Source of the DNA: UBA1926 sp002337215
GTDB lineage: Bacteria; Planctomycetota; Phycisphaerae; Phycisphaerales; UBA1924
Length of the DNA stretch: 26,106 nucleotides
Direction: 5' to 3'
Assembly: GCA_963973795.1 (NCBI GenBank)
Contig: CAXBAF010000040.1
Coordinates: 1 to 26,106, forward strand
Within the stretch, counting starts at the first letter, position 1. The number at the start of each line of letters is the position of its first letter. Position numbers and translations under genes: made by a program. Below, piece by piece: positions 17,411-26,106 of this stretch. The notes below the pieces were generated by a model. The model ran no database searches. It was not told the origin of the DNA and saw only the letters and a program-made list of their open reading frames with translations.

Positions 17411-18712
17411 TCACGATTCATCGACCGTCAGCGGCGTGCCCCCGCTGACGCCGGTCACGCCGCTCTCGATCCGCTCGGCCGCCATTTTCTCCCAGCCGCT
17501 CCCGAGTTCGCCCTCTGGGTCTGGGGGAACGATGTCGACCTTTTTGTCGCCCAGCTTCACCTCGCCGCTGCGGACTTTCTCCTGGAACGCCCGGCACTCG
17601 ATGAGCAGGCGATCGAGGATCTCGTCCTCGGGGACGGTCGCGACCCGCTCGCCCTGGACGTAGATGATGCCCTTGCGGTCGCCCGCGAAGACGGCGACGT
17701 CCGCGCCCTCCGCCTCGCCGGGCCCGTTGACGACGCAGCCCATGACCGCGACCTTCATCGGGACCTCGATGTTGTCCGCGAGGGTCTGGCGGACCTGCTG
17801 GGTGAGCGTGAACAGATCGACCTGGATACGCCCGCAGGTGGGGCAGGCGATGAGCTCGGCGCCCTTGCGCTCGCGGAGGCCGAGCGACCAGAGAAGTTCG
17901 AGCCCGTCCTCGACTTCGAAGACCGGGTCGGAGGCGTAGGAGATTCGGATGGTGTCGCCGATCCCGTTGGCGAGCAGCGTGCCCAGCGCGGCGACGGAGC
18001 GGATGCAGCCCGTTTCCTTGGGGCCGGCATGGGTGACGCCCAGGTGGAGCGGGTGGTCGAAGCGTTTGGAGATCTCGGTGTAGGCATCGATGACGAGCGT
18101 CGCGTCCATGCTCTTGGCGCTGATCGCGATGTCCTCGAAATCCTCGGCGTAGAAGATCTCAAGGTACTCTTCGAGTTTCGCGATCATGATCGCGAGCATG
18201 TAGCCGTGCTTGTGGTCGCTGAAGAACGCCCCGAGCTCCTTGGCGCGCTTCTGCTTGTCCTTGCGCTCGATGATCGAGCCCTCGTTGACGCCCACGCGGA
18301 TCGGGATCCGCCCGCTCGGCCCGTTCGCGCCGGTCTTGCACGCGTTGATGACCTCGCGCACCTGGTCGCGGTCGGAGATGTTCCCCGGATTGAGGCGGAT
18401 CTTGTGGACCCCCGCCTCAACGGCCTCCAGCGCCCGCTTGAAGTGGAAGTGGACGTCCGCGACGATCGGGACCGTGGTCTGCTTGAGGATTTCGGTCAGT
18501 GCCGCCGTGTCTTTTTTCTCGGGAACCGCGACGCGGACGATGTCCGCACCTGCGGCGGTGAGCTTGTGGATCTCCGCGACGCACCGGTCGATGTCGTGGG
18601 TGTATCCCGCGGTCATCGTCTGCACGGAAACGGGCGCATCGCCACCCACACGGACGAGGCCGGTGGAGTCGTCACCCAGAAGAATCTGACGGGTTGGTCG
18701 TCGCTGCTGCAT
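17411..18712 (-). CDS. ispG: 4-hydroxy-3-methylbut-2-enyl diphosphate synthase
   Basis: This is IspG (GcpE), 433 residues, the [4Fe-4S] enzyme of the MEP isoprenoid pathway that reduces MEcPP to HMBPP in the cytosol. The TIM-barrel half starts with VSVQTMTAGYTHDI and includes RVAVPEKKD, ADVHFHF (about 85-91) and HKIRLNPGNI. The cluster half has Cys290 and Cys293 (ACPTCGR), Cys326 (MGCVVNGPGEA) and Glu333. It is the two-domain form, without the large inserted domain of plant and chlamydial enzymes, but it carries an acidic C-terminal extension of about 50 residues (384-433) beyond the usual core. ATG 18712 gives the normal N-terminus; a much longer open frame upstream is antisense to the adaptor gene. 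It is divergent from the export operon, with about 246 bases between starts. Confidence 0.97.
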   Translation of the reverse strand: MQQRRPTRQILLGDDSTGLVRVGGDAPVSVQTMTAGYTHDIDRCVAEIHKLTAAGADIVRVAVPEKKDTAALTEILKQTTVPIVADVHFHFKRALEAVEAGVHKIRLNPGNISDRDQVREVINACKTGANGPSGRIPIRVGVNEGSIIERKDKQKRAKELGAFFSDHKHGYMLAIMIAKLEEYLEIFYAEDFEDIAISAKSMDATLVIDAYTEISKRFDHPLHLGVTHAGPKETGCIRSVAALGTLLANGIGDTIRISYASDPVFEVEDGLELLWSLGLRERKGAELIACPTCGRIQVDLFTLTQQVRQTLADNIEVPMKVAVMGCVVNGPGEAEGADVAVFAGDRKGIIYVQGERVATVPEDEILDRLLIECRAFQEKVRSGEVKLGDKKVDIVPPDPEGELGSGWEKMAAERIESGVTGVSGGTPLTVDES

Positions 18713-18958
18713 CGTTTCCAAGCGTAGGGGGCGCGGTCGCGATCGGTTCGCTCTCCCGGCGTTCTCAGATGCTCTTGGGAATCCCGGCTGGTGGAACCGA
18801 CGGCCGGATAAACTGTGATCCGACCCTCGAACTCCGAAACTGTTGGGGTGGGTCTCCGAAAGAGGCGGCATCGGCGTGCGGCGCGGCCTCAGGCCGTGTG
18901 TGCGGGATCGAACTCGACGGGTATGTCGGCCCGCGTGACTCGGATTGGGGTGGTCATC

Positions 18959-20365
18959 GTGTGGAAATGGATCACAACGCTTCTTGTTGTCATCGTTGTC
19001 GCCGTGGGGTTTGTCGCGAAGATCGCGCTCAAATCGACCAACGGCTCCGACAGGGGCGCGGGGTTCTCGTCGTTGTTCGGGGGTGGGTCGGGTGAGCCCG
19101 ATCGCACGCCCATGCGCGTCGAGCCTGCGGGAACGGGTGATCTTGTCCGCACGGTCGCGGCCCCGGGGTCCATCGAGCCCAAGACACTCGTCCAGATCTC
19201 GAGCCAGGTGAGCGCCAAGGTGCTCGCTGTTCCGTTCCGCGAGGGCGACTTCGTGAAGGAAGGCGAGGTCATCCTCCGGCTCGATCCCCAGAACCTCGTC
19301 GCCCAGCTCGACAGCGCCAAAGCGAGCCTGCGGAGCGAAGAGGCTCGATTGGATGGCGCGAAGGCTGATCTTATTAACGCCCGGCTTGCGTACGAACGCC
19401 TCCAGCAGCTCGTGGAAACCGGGGATGCGCCGCAGAGCGAACTCGACCAGGCCGAGGCCGGGTACCTGCGAGCGCGTTCGCAGCAGAAGGTCATCGAGGC
19501 GTCGATCCAGATCGCGCAGGCGAACATCGACCGCGTCGAGAAGGACCTCGAGAACACCGTGATCGCGAGCCCGATCGACGGCACGGTCATCGCGATGAAC
19601 ACCGAGGTGGGTGAGACGGTCATCGTGGGCACGACCAACACGCCGGGCTCGGTCGTGATGGAGATCGGCGATCTCGCGAGCATGATCGTCGACGCGCAGG
19701 TGGACGAGACGAACATCGCGCCCGTCAAGGTCGGCCAGCCCGCGACGGTCTACATCAACGCCTACGACGATGAGGAATTCCGGGGCACCATCGAGAAGAT
19801 CGGGCGCAAGCGGCAGATCTCCTCGTCGGGCACCGGGTTCTTCATCGTCGAGATCGCTCTGGAACTCGAAGAGGGTCGGACGCTGCTGAGCGGGCTGACC
19901 GCGAGCGTGGATATCGAGGTCGAGCCCTTCTTTGATGTGGTCAAGGTACCGAGCCAGGCGGTGCTCGATCGGCGGGTCGAGGACCTGCCCGACGAGTTCC
20001 GCGAGCACGATCTTGTTGACCGGGAGAAGACGTTCACGACCGTTGTCTATCGCCTGATCGACAACAAGGCGGTGGTGACACCGGTCCGTGTCGGCCCGAG
20101 CGATCTCACCCACACGGTGATCGAGGAGGGACTTGAGCAGGGCGACGTCGTCGTGGTCGGGCCCTATCGCGAACTCGACGGGCTGCGCCACGACCGAGAT
20201 ATCAAGGATGAGAACGAGGTCGAGGAATCGCCGGACGGAAAACCGGACGGCGGAGAACCGGACGCTGAGCAACCGGACTCTGGGGGAACCGACGCGGGAG
20301 AGGACACCGAGGCGGCGCCCGACAACTCAACGGACGATGACACGCCGCGGCCCGCAGACGGCTGA
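18959..20365 (+). CDS. Periplasmic adaptor subunit, MacA/HlyD-type
   Basis: This membrane-fusion protein of about 468 residues should bridge an inner-membrane ABC transporter and a TolC-type channel. It has one N-terminal helix (about 3-23), a lipoyl-like half (SQVSAKVLAVPFREGDFVKEGEVI), a coiled-coil hairpin (about 115-200, rich in Ala, Glu, Gln, Arg), the second lipoyl half (IASPIDGTVIAMNTEVGE), then beta-barrel and membrane-proximal domains. The last 55 or so residues are an acidic tail of Asp, Glu, Pro, Gly and Ser, which MacA proteins normally lack. I chose GTG 18959, which begins right at the membrane helix and has GGGGTGG upstream; ATG 18923 adds 12 residues. Genes for an ABC ATPase, permease and TolC-like protein follow, which favours a MacA-type role over RND. 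Confidence 0.9.
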   Translation: MWKWITTLLVVIVVAVGFVAKIALKSTNGSDRGAGFSSLFGGGSGEPDRTPMRVEPAGTGDLVRTVAAPGSIEPKTLVQISSQVSAKVLAVPFREGDFVKEGEVILRLDPQNLVAQLDSAKASLRSEEARLDGAKADLINARLAYERLQQLVETGDAPQSELDQAEAGYLRARSQQKVIEASIQIAQANIDRVEKDLENTVIASPIDGTVIAMNTEVGETVIVGTTNTPGSVVMEIGDLASMIVDAQVDETNIAPVKVGQPATVYINAYDDEEFRGTIEKIGRKRQISSSGTGFFIVEIALELEEGRTLLSGLTASVDIEVEPFFDVVKVPSQAVLDRRVEDLPDEFREHDLVDREKTFTTVVYRLIDNKAVVTPVRVGPSDLTHTVIEEGLEQGDVVVVGPYRELDGLRHDRDIKDENEVEESPDGKPDGGEPDAEQPDSGGTDAGEDTEAAPDNSTDDDTPRPADG

Positions 20366-20404
20366 ACGAACAGGCCCAGGGGCGGTTCCGCCCCGACGTG
20401 AGAC

Positions 20405-20410
20405 GAGGAG
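20405..20410 (+). promoter_or_regulatory. Shine-Dalgarno for the TTG start of the ABC ATPase
   Basis: GAGGAG sits six bases before TTG 20417. It decides the start: TTG encodes the first residue of MAIEVRNLEKVYKMG, the normal N-terminus of a MacB/LolD-type ATPase, and no ATG is available upstream in the short gap. Confidence 0.8.
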
Positions 20411-20416
20411 TCGCCC

Positions 20417-21267
<851 letters not shown>

Positions 21268-21271
<4 letters not shown>

Positions 21272-22551
21272 GCGCATTGCTCGCGATCCCGGCGGCGCTC
21301 TTCCGCCTGTTCTTCCAGACCATCCCGCTCGCGCTGGGGCAGATCTGGGCCAACAAGGTCCGCGCGGTTCTGACCGCCCTGGGCATCATCATTGCGACGC
21401 TCGCGGTCATCATCGTCGTGGGCGCGCTCACGAGCATGCGCGACTACGTGCTCGGCGAGTTCGAATCGATCGGCGCCCGCAATATGTGGGTCTGGGGCGA
21501 TGTCCCCGATTCCAAGCGCACCGTGCTCTCCTGGACCGACGTCAAGATGACGACCTACGAGGCGAACCTGATCCTCGAGACGGCACCGTCCATCAGCGAT
21601 CTGACACCCATGTGCGGGACGTCCGCCGACGTCGCGTTCGGCAAGAAGAACAAGATGGGCGTGAGCGTGCGCGGGGTCTGGCCCGAGTGGCACGACATCG
21701 AGGACCGCGACGTGATCTACGGGCGTCGCCTGAGCCGCATCGATGTGGAGGAAAGGCGGCAGGTCTGCCTGATCAACGAGAGCGCGATCGAGGAACTGAA
21801 CCTCGACCGCGACCCGACGGGCGAGTTCCTGCTCGTGGATAACCGCCGGTTTCTGATCATCGGGGTGCTCGAGACCAAGGAGGTCTTCGCAGCGCTCGGC
21901 GGGGGAGAGGCCCGGAGCGAGCTGTACGTCCCCTTCGAGACCTCGAAGATGATGAACCCGTACACGTGGACGTACTTCATCATGCGGGTCGATGAGCCGA
22001 CCGAGACGCGTTCGCTCGATCAGATCGCCGCCGATGCGCAGGCCGAGGTTCGGTTTGTGCTCCGCACCCACCGGGGCCTGCGTGGGGAGGACGAGGACAC
22101 GTTCAACACCGAGGTGATGCAGAACAACATCGAGATGTTCAACGGGCTCGCCGCGGTGATCGGCGTGATCGCGCTGTGCATCGTGAGCATCTCGCTGCTT
22201 GTGGGGGGCATCGGGATCATGAACATCATGCTCGTGAGCGTGAGCGAGCGGACGCGGGAGATCGGGCTGCGGAAGGCCCTGGGCGCCCAGCCGATCGTGG
22301 TGCTCATCCAGTTCCTGGTCGAGGCGGTCATGCTCTGCCTCGTGGGCGGGCTGATCGGGCTGAGCCTGGGGCTCGCGGGCGTCGCGTCGCTGCGGTTCAT
22401 CCCCAACATGGAACTCGATGACGCGAGCGTGCCGCAGTGGGCGATCCTGCTCGCGTTGGGGTTCAGCGCTGCTGTCGGCGTGGTCTTCGGGATGCTCCCG
22501 GCGATCAAAGCCGCCCGGCTCAACCCGATCGATGCGCTCAGGCACGAATAG
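21268..22551 (+). CDS. ABC transporter permease, MacB/FtsX type
   Basis: This 427-residue protein has the four-helix layout of the MacB/FtsX permease family: one helix near the N-terminus (about 28-52, VLTALGIIIATLAVIIVVGAL), a periplasmic domain of about 240 residues, and three C-terminal helices (about 294-319, 346-372, 391-412). The segment after the second helix (NIMLVSVSERTREIGLRKALGA) is the family coupling motif, and the ending (AARLNPIDALRHE) is the standard MacB terminus. Such permeases act as mechanotransmitters, driving periplasmic adaptor and TolC rather than moving substrate through themselves. ATG 21268 overlaps the ATPase stop. The stop is TAG 22549-22551; the next 198 bases to the TolC-like gene lack a confident gene but hold an open +1-frame tail. 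Confidence 0.95.
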
Positions 22552-22753
22552 AGAGACAGGCGGGCAGACCGACCAAGCGGCGCGGGCGGGATTCGGTCAA
22601 GATGCCCCGTCCCAAGCCGGCAGCGAAAGCGATCTCGGAGCCGGCGGAGACGCCTACGACGCGGCTTCGGGACAGGGCCCGGGAGTCGGCCACGAAATGG
22701 GATCGGGAACGGACGACAGGACCGACACGGCGGAACGCGGGGGAACAGCGTGA
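22550..22753 (+). other. Open +1-frame stretch between the permease and TolC genes
   Basis: One base after entering the permease stop codon, the +1 frame stays open for 67 codons and ends in a TGA that overlaps the TolC-like GTG start by four bases (GTGA, 22750-22753). It encodes a Gly/Asp/Ala/Ser/Thr-rich acidic peptide, similar in composition to the tails of the adaptor and ATPase. It has no usable start codon of its own near its beginning. Third-position GC looks lower than in neighbouring genes, and the third frame is also open here, so it may be noncoding. Confidence 0.2.
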
Positions 22754-24528
22754 AGAAGTATCGAGAGCAGAATCGACCCGTGTTCGCGGGCCTCGCCACG
22801 GCATCGGGGGCTCTATCGGCCGCCGCAGCGATGGCGATCCTCGCGGGTTGCCAGGGCGGGCCTCTGGGCACGAGCGAACGCGATTATGACCGGCGCGTGA
22901 GCGTTGCCCGCCTGCGGACGATCAACGCGCTCGCGCTCGACCAGCAGGCAGACGGCGCCGCCGCGCCCCGGCCCGTCACCGACCCGGTCGGGCTCGAAGC
23001 CGCCAGGCAGCGGTTCCTGGGGGCCGATCGCGTCGAGTTGACGGTCGAGCAGGCGCGGGCCGCGGCGCTCGAGAACAACCTGGACCTCACCGTCTCGCTG
23101 ATCGCGCCGACGATCAACGCCGAGCAGATCAACGAGGAGCAGGGCCGGTTCGACGCGCTGCTGTTCGCGAACGCGCGGTACGTCGATCAGGACGACGCGG
23201 CGGTGCTGCAGACCGAATCGAGCCAGGCGACGACGTGGTTCATCAGCCCGGGCCTGCGGGTCCCGCTGCGGACGGGCGGGACCGCCGAGATCCGCACGCC
23301 CGTGTCCCGTGCGCAGACCGACAACCGGTTCCAGCCGCTCAACCCCGCGTACACGAGCGACATCGAGCTGAGCCTCTCGCAGAACCTGCTCCGCGGCGCC
23401 GGCCGGCGGGCGAACACGCTGGGCATCCGCATCGCGGACCTGAACCGCCAGCAGTCCGAGGCGCGCGCCAAGCTCGAGATCATCACCCAGCTCGCGAACG
23501 CGGACCGGGCCTACTGGCGGCTCTACGCCGCGCGGCAGGCGCTCGATGTGCGCGCGAGGCAGTTCGAGGCCGCCGACGAGCAGCTGGGGCGGGCGGAGCG
23601 CCGCTTCCGCGCCGGGTCGGTCGCGGAGGTCGAGGTTGCGCGCTCGCAATCGGGCCTGGCGGACCGTGTCCGCGACATCATCGTCGCGCAGAACAACGTC
23701 CTTCTCGCCCAGCGGGAGCTCAAGCAACGCATGAACATGCCCGGCCTCGACGTCGGGTCGCCCCAGCACCTGGTGACGATGACCGACCCCGTGCCGCTCT
23801 ACTACGAACTGGACGGGGAAGCGCTCGCCGACCAGGCGATGGACGCGCGTATGGAACTGCTCGAGCTCGAGCTGCAGATCGCGACCGACGAGGCGACCGA
23901 GGCCGTGCGCCGCAACGAGGCGTTGCCGCTCGTGACCGCCGATTTCCTGTACCGCATCAACGGCCTGGGCCCCGAGTTCGACGAGGCCGTCGAGGTCGCG
24001 CTCGAGAACGATTTCGAGGACTGGCAGATCGGGCTCAACGCCGAGATCCCCATCGGCAACACCCAGCGGAAGGCCGTGGTGGAGCAGGCGGTGCTCACCA
24101 GGCTCCAGCGTCTCGCATCGCGCGAAGCCCGCCGGCAGGCCGTCCGCCAGCAGGTGCTCGACGCGGTGGACAACATCGACAGCGGGTGGCAGCAGATCCT
24201 CGCGGCCAGGCAGGCGGTGGCGCTCAACGAGCGCACGCTCCGCGCCGAGGAATCGCTGTTCGACAACGGGCGATCGACGACGACCGACGTGCTCGACGCG
24301 GACGCCCGCCTCGCGGACGCCCGGCTGCGCGATATCCAGGCGGTCGTCGATTACCAGATCGCGCAGATCGATCTCGCGGTCGCGACCGGGACGCTGCTTG
24401 GTGCCTCGAAGATCGAGTGGGAACCGATCGACCCGCGCGAGGCGCTGGCGGGCCGTGAGGTGGTCCGTCCCGCGGTCATCCGCGAAGCGACCGACACGAC
24501 AGACGCATCCGACGGATCCCGCGACTGA
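22750..24528 (+). CDS. TolC-family outer-membrane lipoprotein
   Basis: This 592-residue outer-membrane efflux protein presumably forms the exit duct for the adaptor and transporter encoded just upstream. It has a lipoprotein signal with lipobox Leu-Ala-Gly-Cys34. Two outer-membrane-efflux repeats follow, each with long Ala/Glu/Arg/Gln helices: the first begins near VELTVEQARAAALENNLDLTV (about 94-114), and the second lies roughly in residues 355-560. Typical segments are YTSDIELSLSQNLLRGAGRR (about 199-218) and the strand YRINGLGPEFDEAVEV near 401-416. GTG 22750 puts the signal peptide at the N-terminus; its n-region (KKYREQNR) is rather long. Lipid-anchored TolC relatives are common (as in the OprM group). 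It converges on the dtd gene, 32 bases away. Confidence 0.92.
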   Translation: MKKYREQNRPVFAGLATASGALSAAAAMAILAGCQGGPLGTSERDYDRRVSVARLRTINALALDQQADGAAAPRPVTDPVGLEAARQRFLGADRVELTVEQARAAALENNLDLTVSLIAPTINAEQINEEQGRFDALLFANARYVDQDDAAVLQTESSQATTWFISPGLRVPLRTGGTAEIRTPVSRAQTDNRFQPLNPAYTSDIELSLSQNLLRGAGRRANTLGIRIADLNRQQSEARAKLEIITQLANADRAYWRLYAARQALDVRARQFEAADEQLGRAERRFRAGSVAEVEVARSQSGLADRVRDIIVAQNNVLLAQRELKQRMNMPGLDVGSPQHLVTMTDPVPLYYELDGEALADQAMDARMELLELELQIATDEATEAVRRNEALPLVTADFLYRINGLGPEFDEAVEVALENDFEDWQIGLNAEIPIGNTQRKAVVEQAVLTRLQRLASREARRQAVRQQVLDAVDNIDSGWQQILAARQAVALNERTLRAEESLFDNGRSTTTDVLDADARLADARLRDIQAVVDYQIAQIDLAVATGTLLGASKIEWEPIDPREALAGREVVRPAVIREATDTTDASDGSRD

Positions 24529-24560
24529 CGCGCGATCAATGCACGTCGGTCATGCCCTGA

Positions 24561-25064
24561 TCATTCGTTCGAGTCGAGCCAGATCGTGACCGGGCCGTCG
24601 TTGACCAGATCGACGTGCATGTGCGCACCGAAGACGCCGGAGACGACCGTGCAGCCCTCGCGTGACGCCAGATCGCGTACGAGGCCGACGAGCCGATCGA
24701 ACATCGGGGCCGCTTCATCGGGGTGCTTCGCGGAGGTGAAGTCGGGGCGTCGCCCCTTGTGCGCCCGGCCCGCGACGGTGAAGTTCGGGACCAGCAGGAT
24801 GCCCGGCGGTGGGCCTGATACCGGTTCGGTCGCCCTGCTGGCGACCGAATCGGCGAGCGATCGGTTCATCTTCCCGTCACCGTCTTCGAAAATCCGCAGG
24901 CCGGTGATCTTGCGTGCGGTCCACGCGAGCTCATCGTCGGTATCGTTGGATTCGATGCCGACAAGGGCGACAAGCCCCGTCCCGATCTCAGCATGGAGGC
25001 GTCCGGAGTCGTTCCCGAGGACATGGAGACGAGCGCGCGTGACCCGCTGAATAATGGTTCGCAT
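24561..25064 (-). CDS. dtd: D-aminoacyl-tRNA deacylase with variant motif
   Basis: This 167-residue DTD hydrolyses D-amino acids (and mischarged glycine) from tRNA in the cytosol, a proofreading role. It starts MRTIIQRVTRARLHV, the usual family N-terminus, at ATG 25064; the frame is open upstream but only overlaps the dockerin gene. Conserved parts are VALVGIE (about 32-38), KITGLRIFEDGDGKMNRSL (52-70), KGRRPDF (103-109) and the Gly-cisPro motif NDGPVT (155-160). The normally conserved SQFTL segment is PNFTV (93-97). The chain is about 20 residues longer than the E. coli enzyme, mostly from an insertion around 72-88 (SVASRATEPVSGPPPG). It sits 10 bases downstream of the dockerin-ended gene on the same strand, which is probably a chance neighbour. 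Confidence 0.9.
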   Translation of the reverse strand: MRTIIQRVTRARLHVLGNDSGRLHAEIGTGLVALVGIESNDTDDELAWTARKITGLRIFEDGDGKMNRSLADSVASRATEPVSGPPPGILLVPNFTVAGRAHKGRRPDFTSAKHPDEAAPMFDRLVGLVRDLASREGCTVVSGVFGAHMHVDLVNDGPVTIWLDSNE

Positions 25065-25074
25065 TACCCAGAGT

Positions 25075-25905
25075 TTAGAGCCCGCAGCCCGTGTTGAACG
25101 AGCCGACGAAGCGCTGGATGTCGGCGAGGTCGTAGATGCCGTCATCGTTCAGGTCGGCGAGGCCGTCGGCGGCGAGGAAGGCTTGGGCGAACGACTGGAC
25201 ATCGGCGAGGTCGAGCACCGCGTCGAAGTTCAGGTCGGACTCGCAGAGCCCGCCGCCCGCGACGATGGGTGTCTCGGGTTCGGGTTCATAGCCGAAGCCG
25301 ATGTAGACCCACGAGTCGTTCCGAAGCGGCTGGTCTGGTTCGCAGGCGTTGCAGCCGGGCAGGCCGTCTTCGATGATGCGAAACGCGAACCACCCGTAGT
25401 TCCATTCGCCGGCGTCGTTCTCGAACCGAAGCGGGACGACCTGTACGGGATCTACGAACCACGGCCACGTGTACCGCGAGACGACGGGGCATCCGTTGGT
25501 GCCCGTTCCGCATGCGAACGAGATATCTCCCCAGGCCGCGATGCCCCACCAAGGATTTTCGTCATCGAAGCAGTAGACGGCGTTCTCCCACTCTGGGAGA
25601 TCTTGGGTGATTCGATCGCCGTACGCAACCCGCTGGTAATCAAATCGCTCGGTGAATTCGATCCGGTTCAGGGGTGGGTTGCAGTCGCCGTCGAACAGGT
25701 CTGGAGTCATCAAGAACGGGTGCCAATGGTCACCGACACCCGGCCCGGGATCGGTGATTGCTCGTGAAAACTCTACATCGGGAAGATTGGGATCGAAGGC
25801 GGCGAGGTCGATCTCTGTGACGCCAGCGGGCCACGACAGCACGGTCGGCTCGGCGGTCGCGGCGAGCGATGATGCGGCGACGATCGTGAGTACGAGCGGT
25901 TTCAT
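25075..25905 (-). CDS. Secreted protein with C-terminal dockerin-like repeat
   Basis: This 276-residue exported protein has a short signal peptide (about 1-18, cleavage near ATA). Its body (about 19-205) is rich in Trp, Tyr, Asp, Pro and paired Cys, with no family I recognise; it may be a beta-sandwich ligand-binding or structural domain. The end (about 221-276) is a duplicated Ca-loop module: CESDLNFDAVLDLADVQSFAQAF and ADLNDDGIYDLADIQRFVGSF, closing with NTGCGL. This matches the GC-type dockerin ending of Phycisphaerae secreted proteins, which presumably anchors them at the cell surface; the partner is unknown. ATG 25905 is fixed by AAGGAGG seven bases upstream; a longer in-frame extension to 26052 overlaps the neighbour's end and lacks this support. 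Confidence 0.85.
   Translation of the reverse strand: MKPLVLTIVAASSLAATAEPTVLSWPAGVTEIDLAAFDPNLPDVEFSRAITDPGPGVGDHWHPFLMTPDLFDGDCNPPLNRIEFTERFDYQRVAYGDRITQDLPEWENAVYCFDDENPWWGIAAWGDISFACGTGTNGCPVVSRYTWPWFVDPVQVVPLRFENDAGEWNYGWFAFRIIEDGLPGCNACEPDQPLRNDSWVYIGFGYEPEPETPIVAGGGLCESDLNFDAVLDLADVQSFAQAFLAADGLADLNDDGIYDLADIQRFVGSFNTGCGL
25078..25199 (-). repeat. Dockerin-coding direct repeat, copy 1
   Basis: This 122-base stretch encodes the end of the dockerin module of the complete gene. A second copy in the same orientation lies at 25985-26106. By hand alignment the two differ at about 16 positions, with no gaps. They are about 0.9 kb apart. Confidence 0.85.
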
Positions 25906-25912
25906 GAGGCTT

Positions 25913-25919
25913 CCTCCTT
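25913..25919 (-). promoter_or_regulatory. Shine-Dalgarno of the dockerin-ended gene
   Basis: On the - strand AAGGAGG precedes the ATG at 25905 by seven bases. It is the strongest ribosome site I found in the window and sets the start at the signal peptide. Confidence 0.85.
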
Positions 25920-25981
25920 GTGCAACGCTGCGTTTTGTACCGTGTGATGTCACGATGGGTTGAGAATTCGAATCCTGACAC

Positions 25982-26106
25982 TCAGAGCCCGCAGCCGGTG
26001 TTGAACGACCCGATAAATTGCTGGATATCGGCGAGGTCGAAGATGCCGTCATCGTTCAGGTCGGCGACGCCGTCGGCGACGAGGAACGACTGCGCGAAGG
26101 ACTGGA
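25982..26106 (-). CDS. Partial secreted protein, dockerin-like C-terminus
   Basis: Only the last 41 codons and the TGA (25982-25984) are inside the window; the 5' part lies beyond the right edge. The visible sequence begins QSFAQSFLVADGVADLNDDG and continues IFDLADIQQFIGSFNTGCGL, nearly the same as the end of the neighbouring complete gene, with conservative changes (Ala/Ser, Tyr/Phe, Arg/Gln, Val/Ile). It is thus a second GC-type dockerin protein in tandem, 76 bases upstream of the first on the same strand. Whether the rest is also a paralogue cannot be seen. Confidence 0.8.
   Translation of the reverse strand, partial: QSFAQSFLVADGVADLNDDGIFDLADIQQFIGSFNTGCGL
25985..26106 (-). repeat. Dockerin-coding direct repeat, copy 2 (reaches the window edge)
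   Basis: This is the partner of the repeat at 25078-25199, in direct orientation, and it may extend past the right edge. It is the visible sign of either tandem gene duplication or reuse of a mobile anchoring module. Confidence 0.85.

Noticed and set aside
18713..20272. Long - strand extension in frame with ispG opposite the adaptor gene
   Set aside because: IspG begins normally at 18712; the extension is antisense to a well-supported adaptor and would add over 500 residues unknown in IspG.
25906..26052. N-terminal extension of the dockerin-ended gene to an ATG at 26052
   Set aside because: It would overlap the end of the neighbouring gene and hide the signal peptide; ATG 25905 has the strong AAGGAGG site.

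Overview
The window is GC-rich, densely coded chromosomal DNA that looks like a Planctomycetota bacterium of the Phycisphaerae/Phycisphaerales type. The strongest hint is at the right end: two neighbouring proteins end in a duplicated Asp/Asn calcium-loop (dockerin-like) module closing with Thr-Gly-Cys-Gly-Leu, a secreted-protein ending I associate with that class. A diderm envelope is supported by a TolC-like outer-membrane lipoprotein, a periplasmic adaptor and lipoprotein signal peptides. The taxonomic call is inference. No tRNA, rRNA, IS element, prophage or CRISPR array was seen, and no gap between genes exceeds about 280 bases.

Left part (1-7071). A truncated membrane-protein gene with a perfect 12-bp tandem repeat enters on the + strand. 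Facing it on the - strand is a probable operon read right to left: otsA (trehalose-6-phosphate synthase, with a Lys/Ala-rich N-terminal tail), a fusion of trehalose-6-phosphate phosphatase and a GH15 glycosidase, then a gamma-glutamyltranspeptidase lipoprotein. Divergent from otsA is a small DUF3467 protein gene. The 277-bp divergent region between them carries small dyads.

Middle part (7288-16357). This is a complete MoxR/Bat (aerotolerance-type) operon on the + strand: MoxR AAA+ ATPase, DUF58 protein, a membrane-anchored DUF4381/BatD-like protein, two von Willebrand A membrane proteins (BatA- and BatB-like), a BatC-like protein with a Gln/Asp/Glu-rich tail, BatD, and a BatE-like TPR/SH3 membrane protein. 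Most junctions are 4-base ATGA or GTGA overlaps, so translation is probably coupled. The expected picture is a MoxR ATPase acting on an inner-membrane VWA complex; its client is unknown. The MoxR gene has a tetranucleotide repeat near its start codon.

Right part (16371-26106). On the - strand lie a lipoprotein alpha/beta hydrolase and ispG of the MEP isoprenoid pathway. Divergent from ispG is a MacAB-TolC-type tripartite export operon: periplasmic adaptor, separate ABC ATPase (TTG start), FtsX/MacB-type permease and TolC-like outer-membrane lipoprotein. The adaptor and ATPase have unusual acidic low-complexity C-terminal tails, and a matching open stretch follows the permease in the +1 frame. 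Convergent with this operon are a D-aminoacyl-tRNA deacylase with a variant active-site motif and the two dockerin-ended secreted proteins, the second cut by the window edge.

Most of the content is recognisable. The least ordinary items are the phosphatase-GH15 fusion, the in-gene CCAG repeat in moxR, the acidic tails and possible recoding in the export operon, and the repeated dockerin genes.
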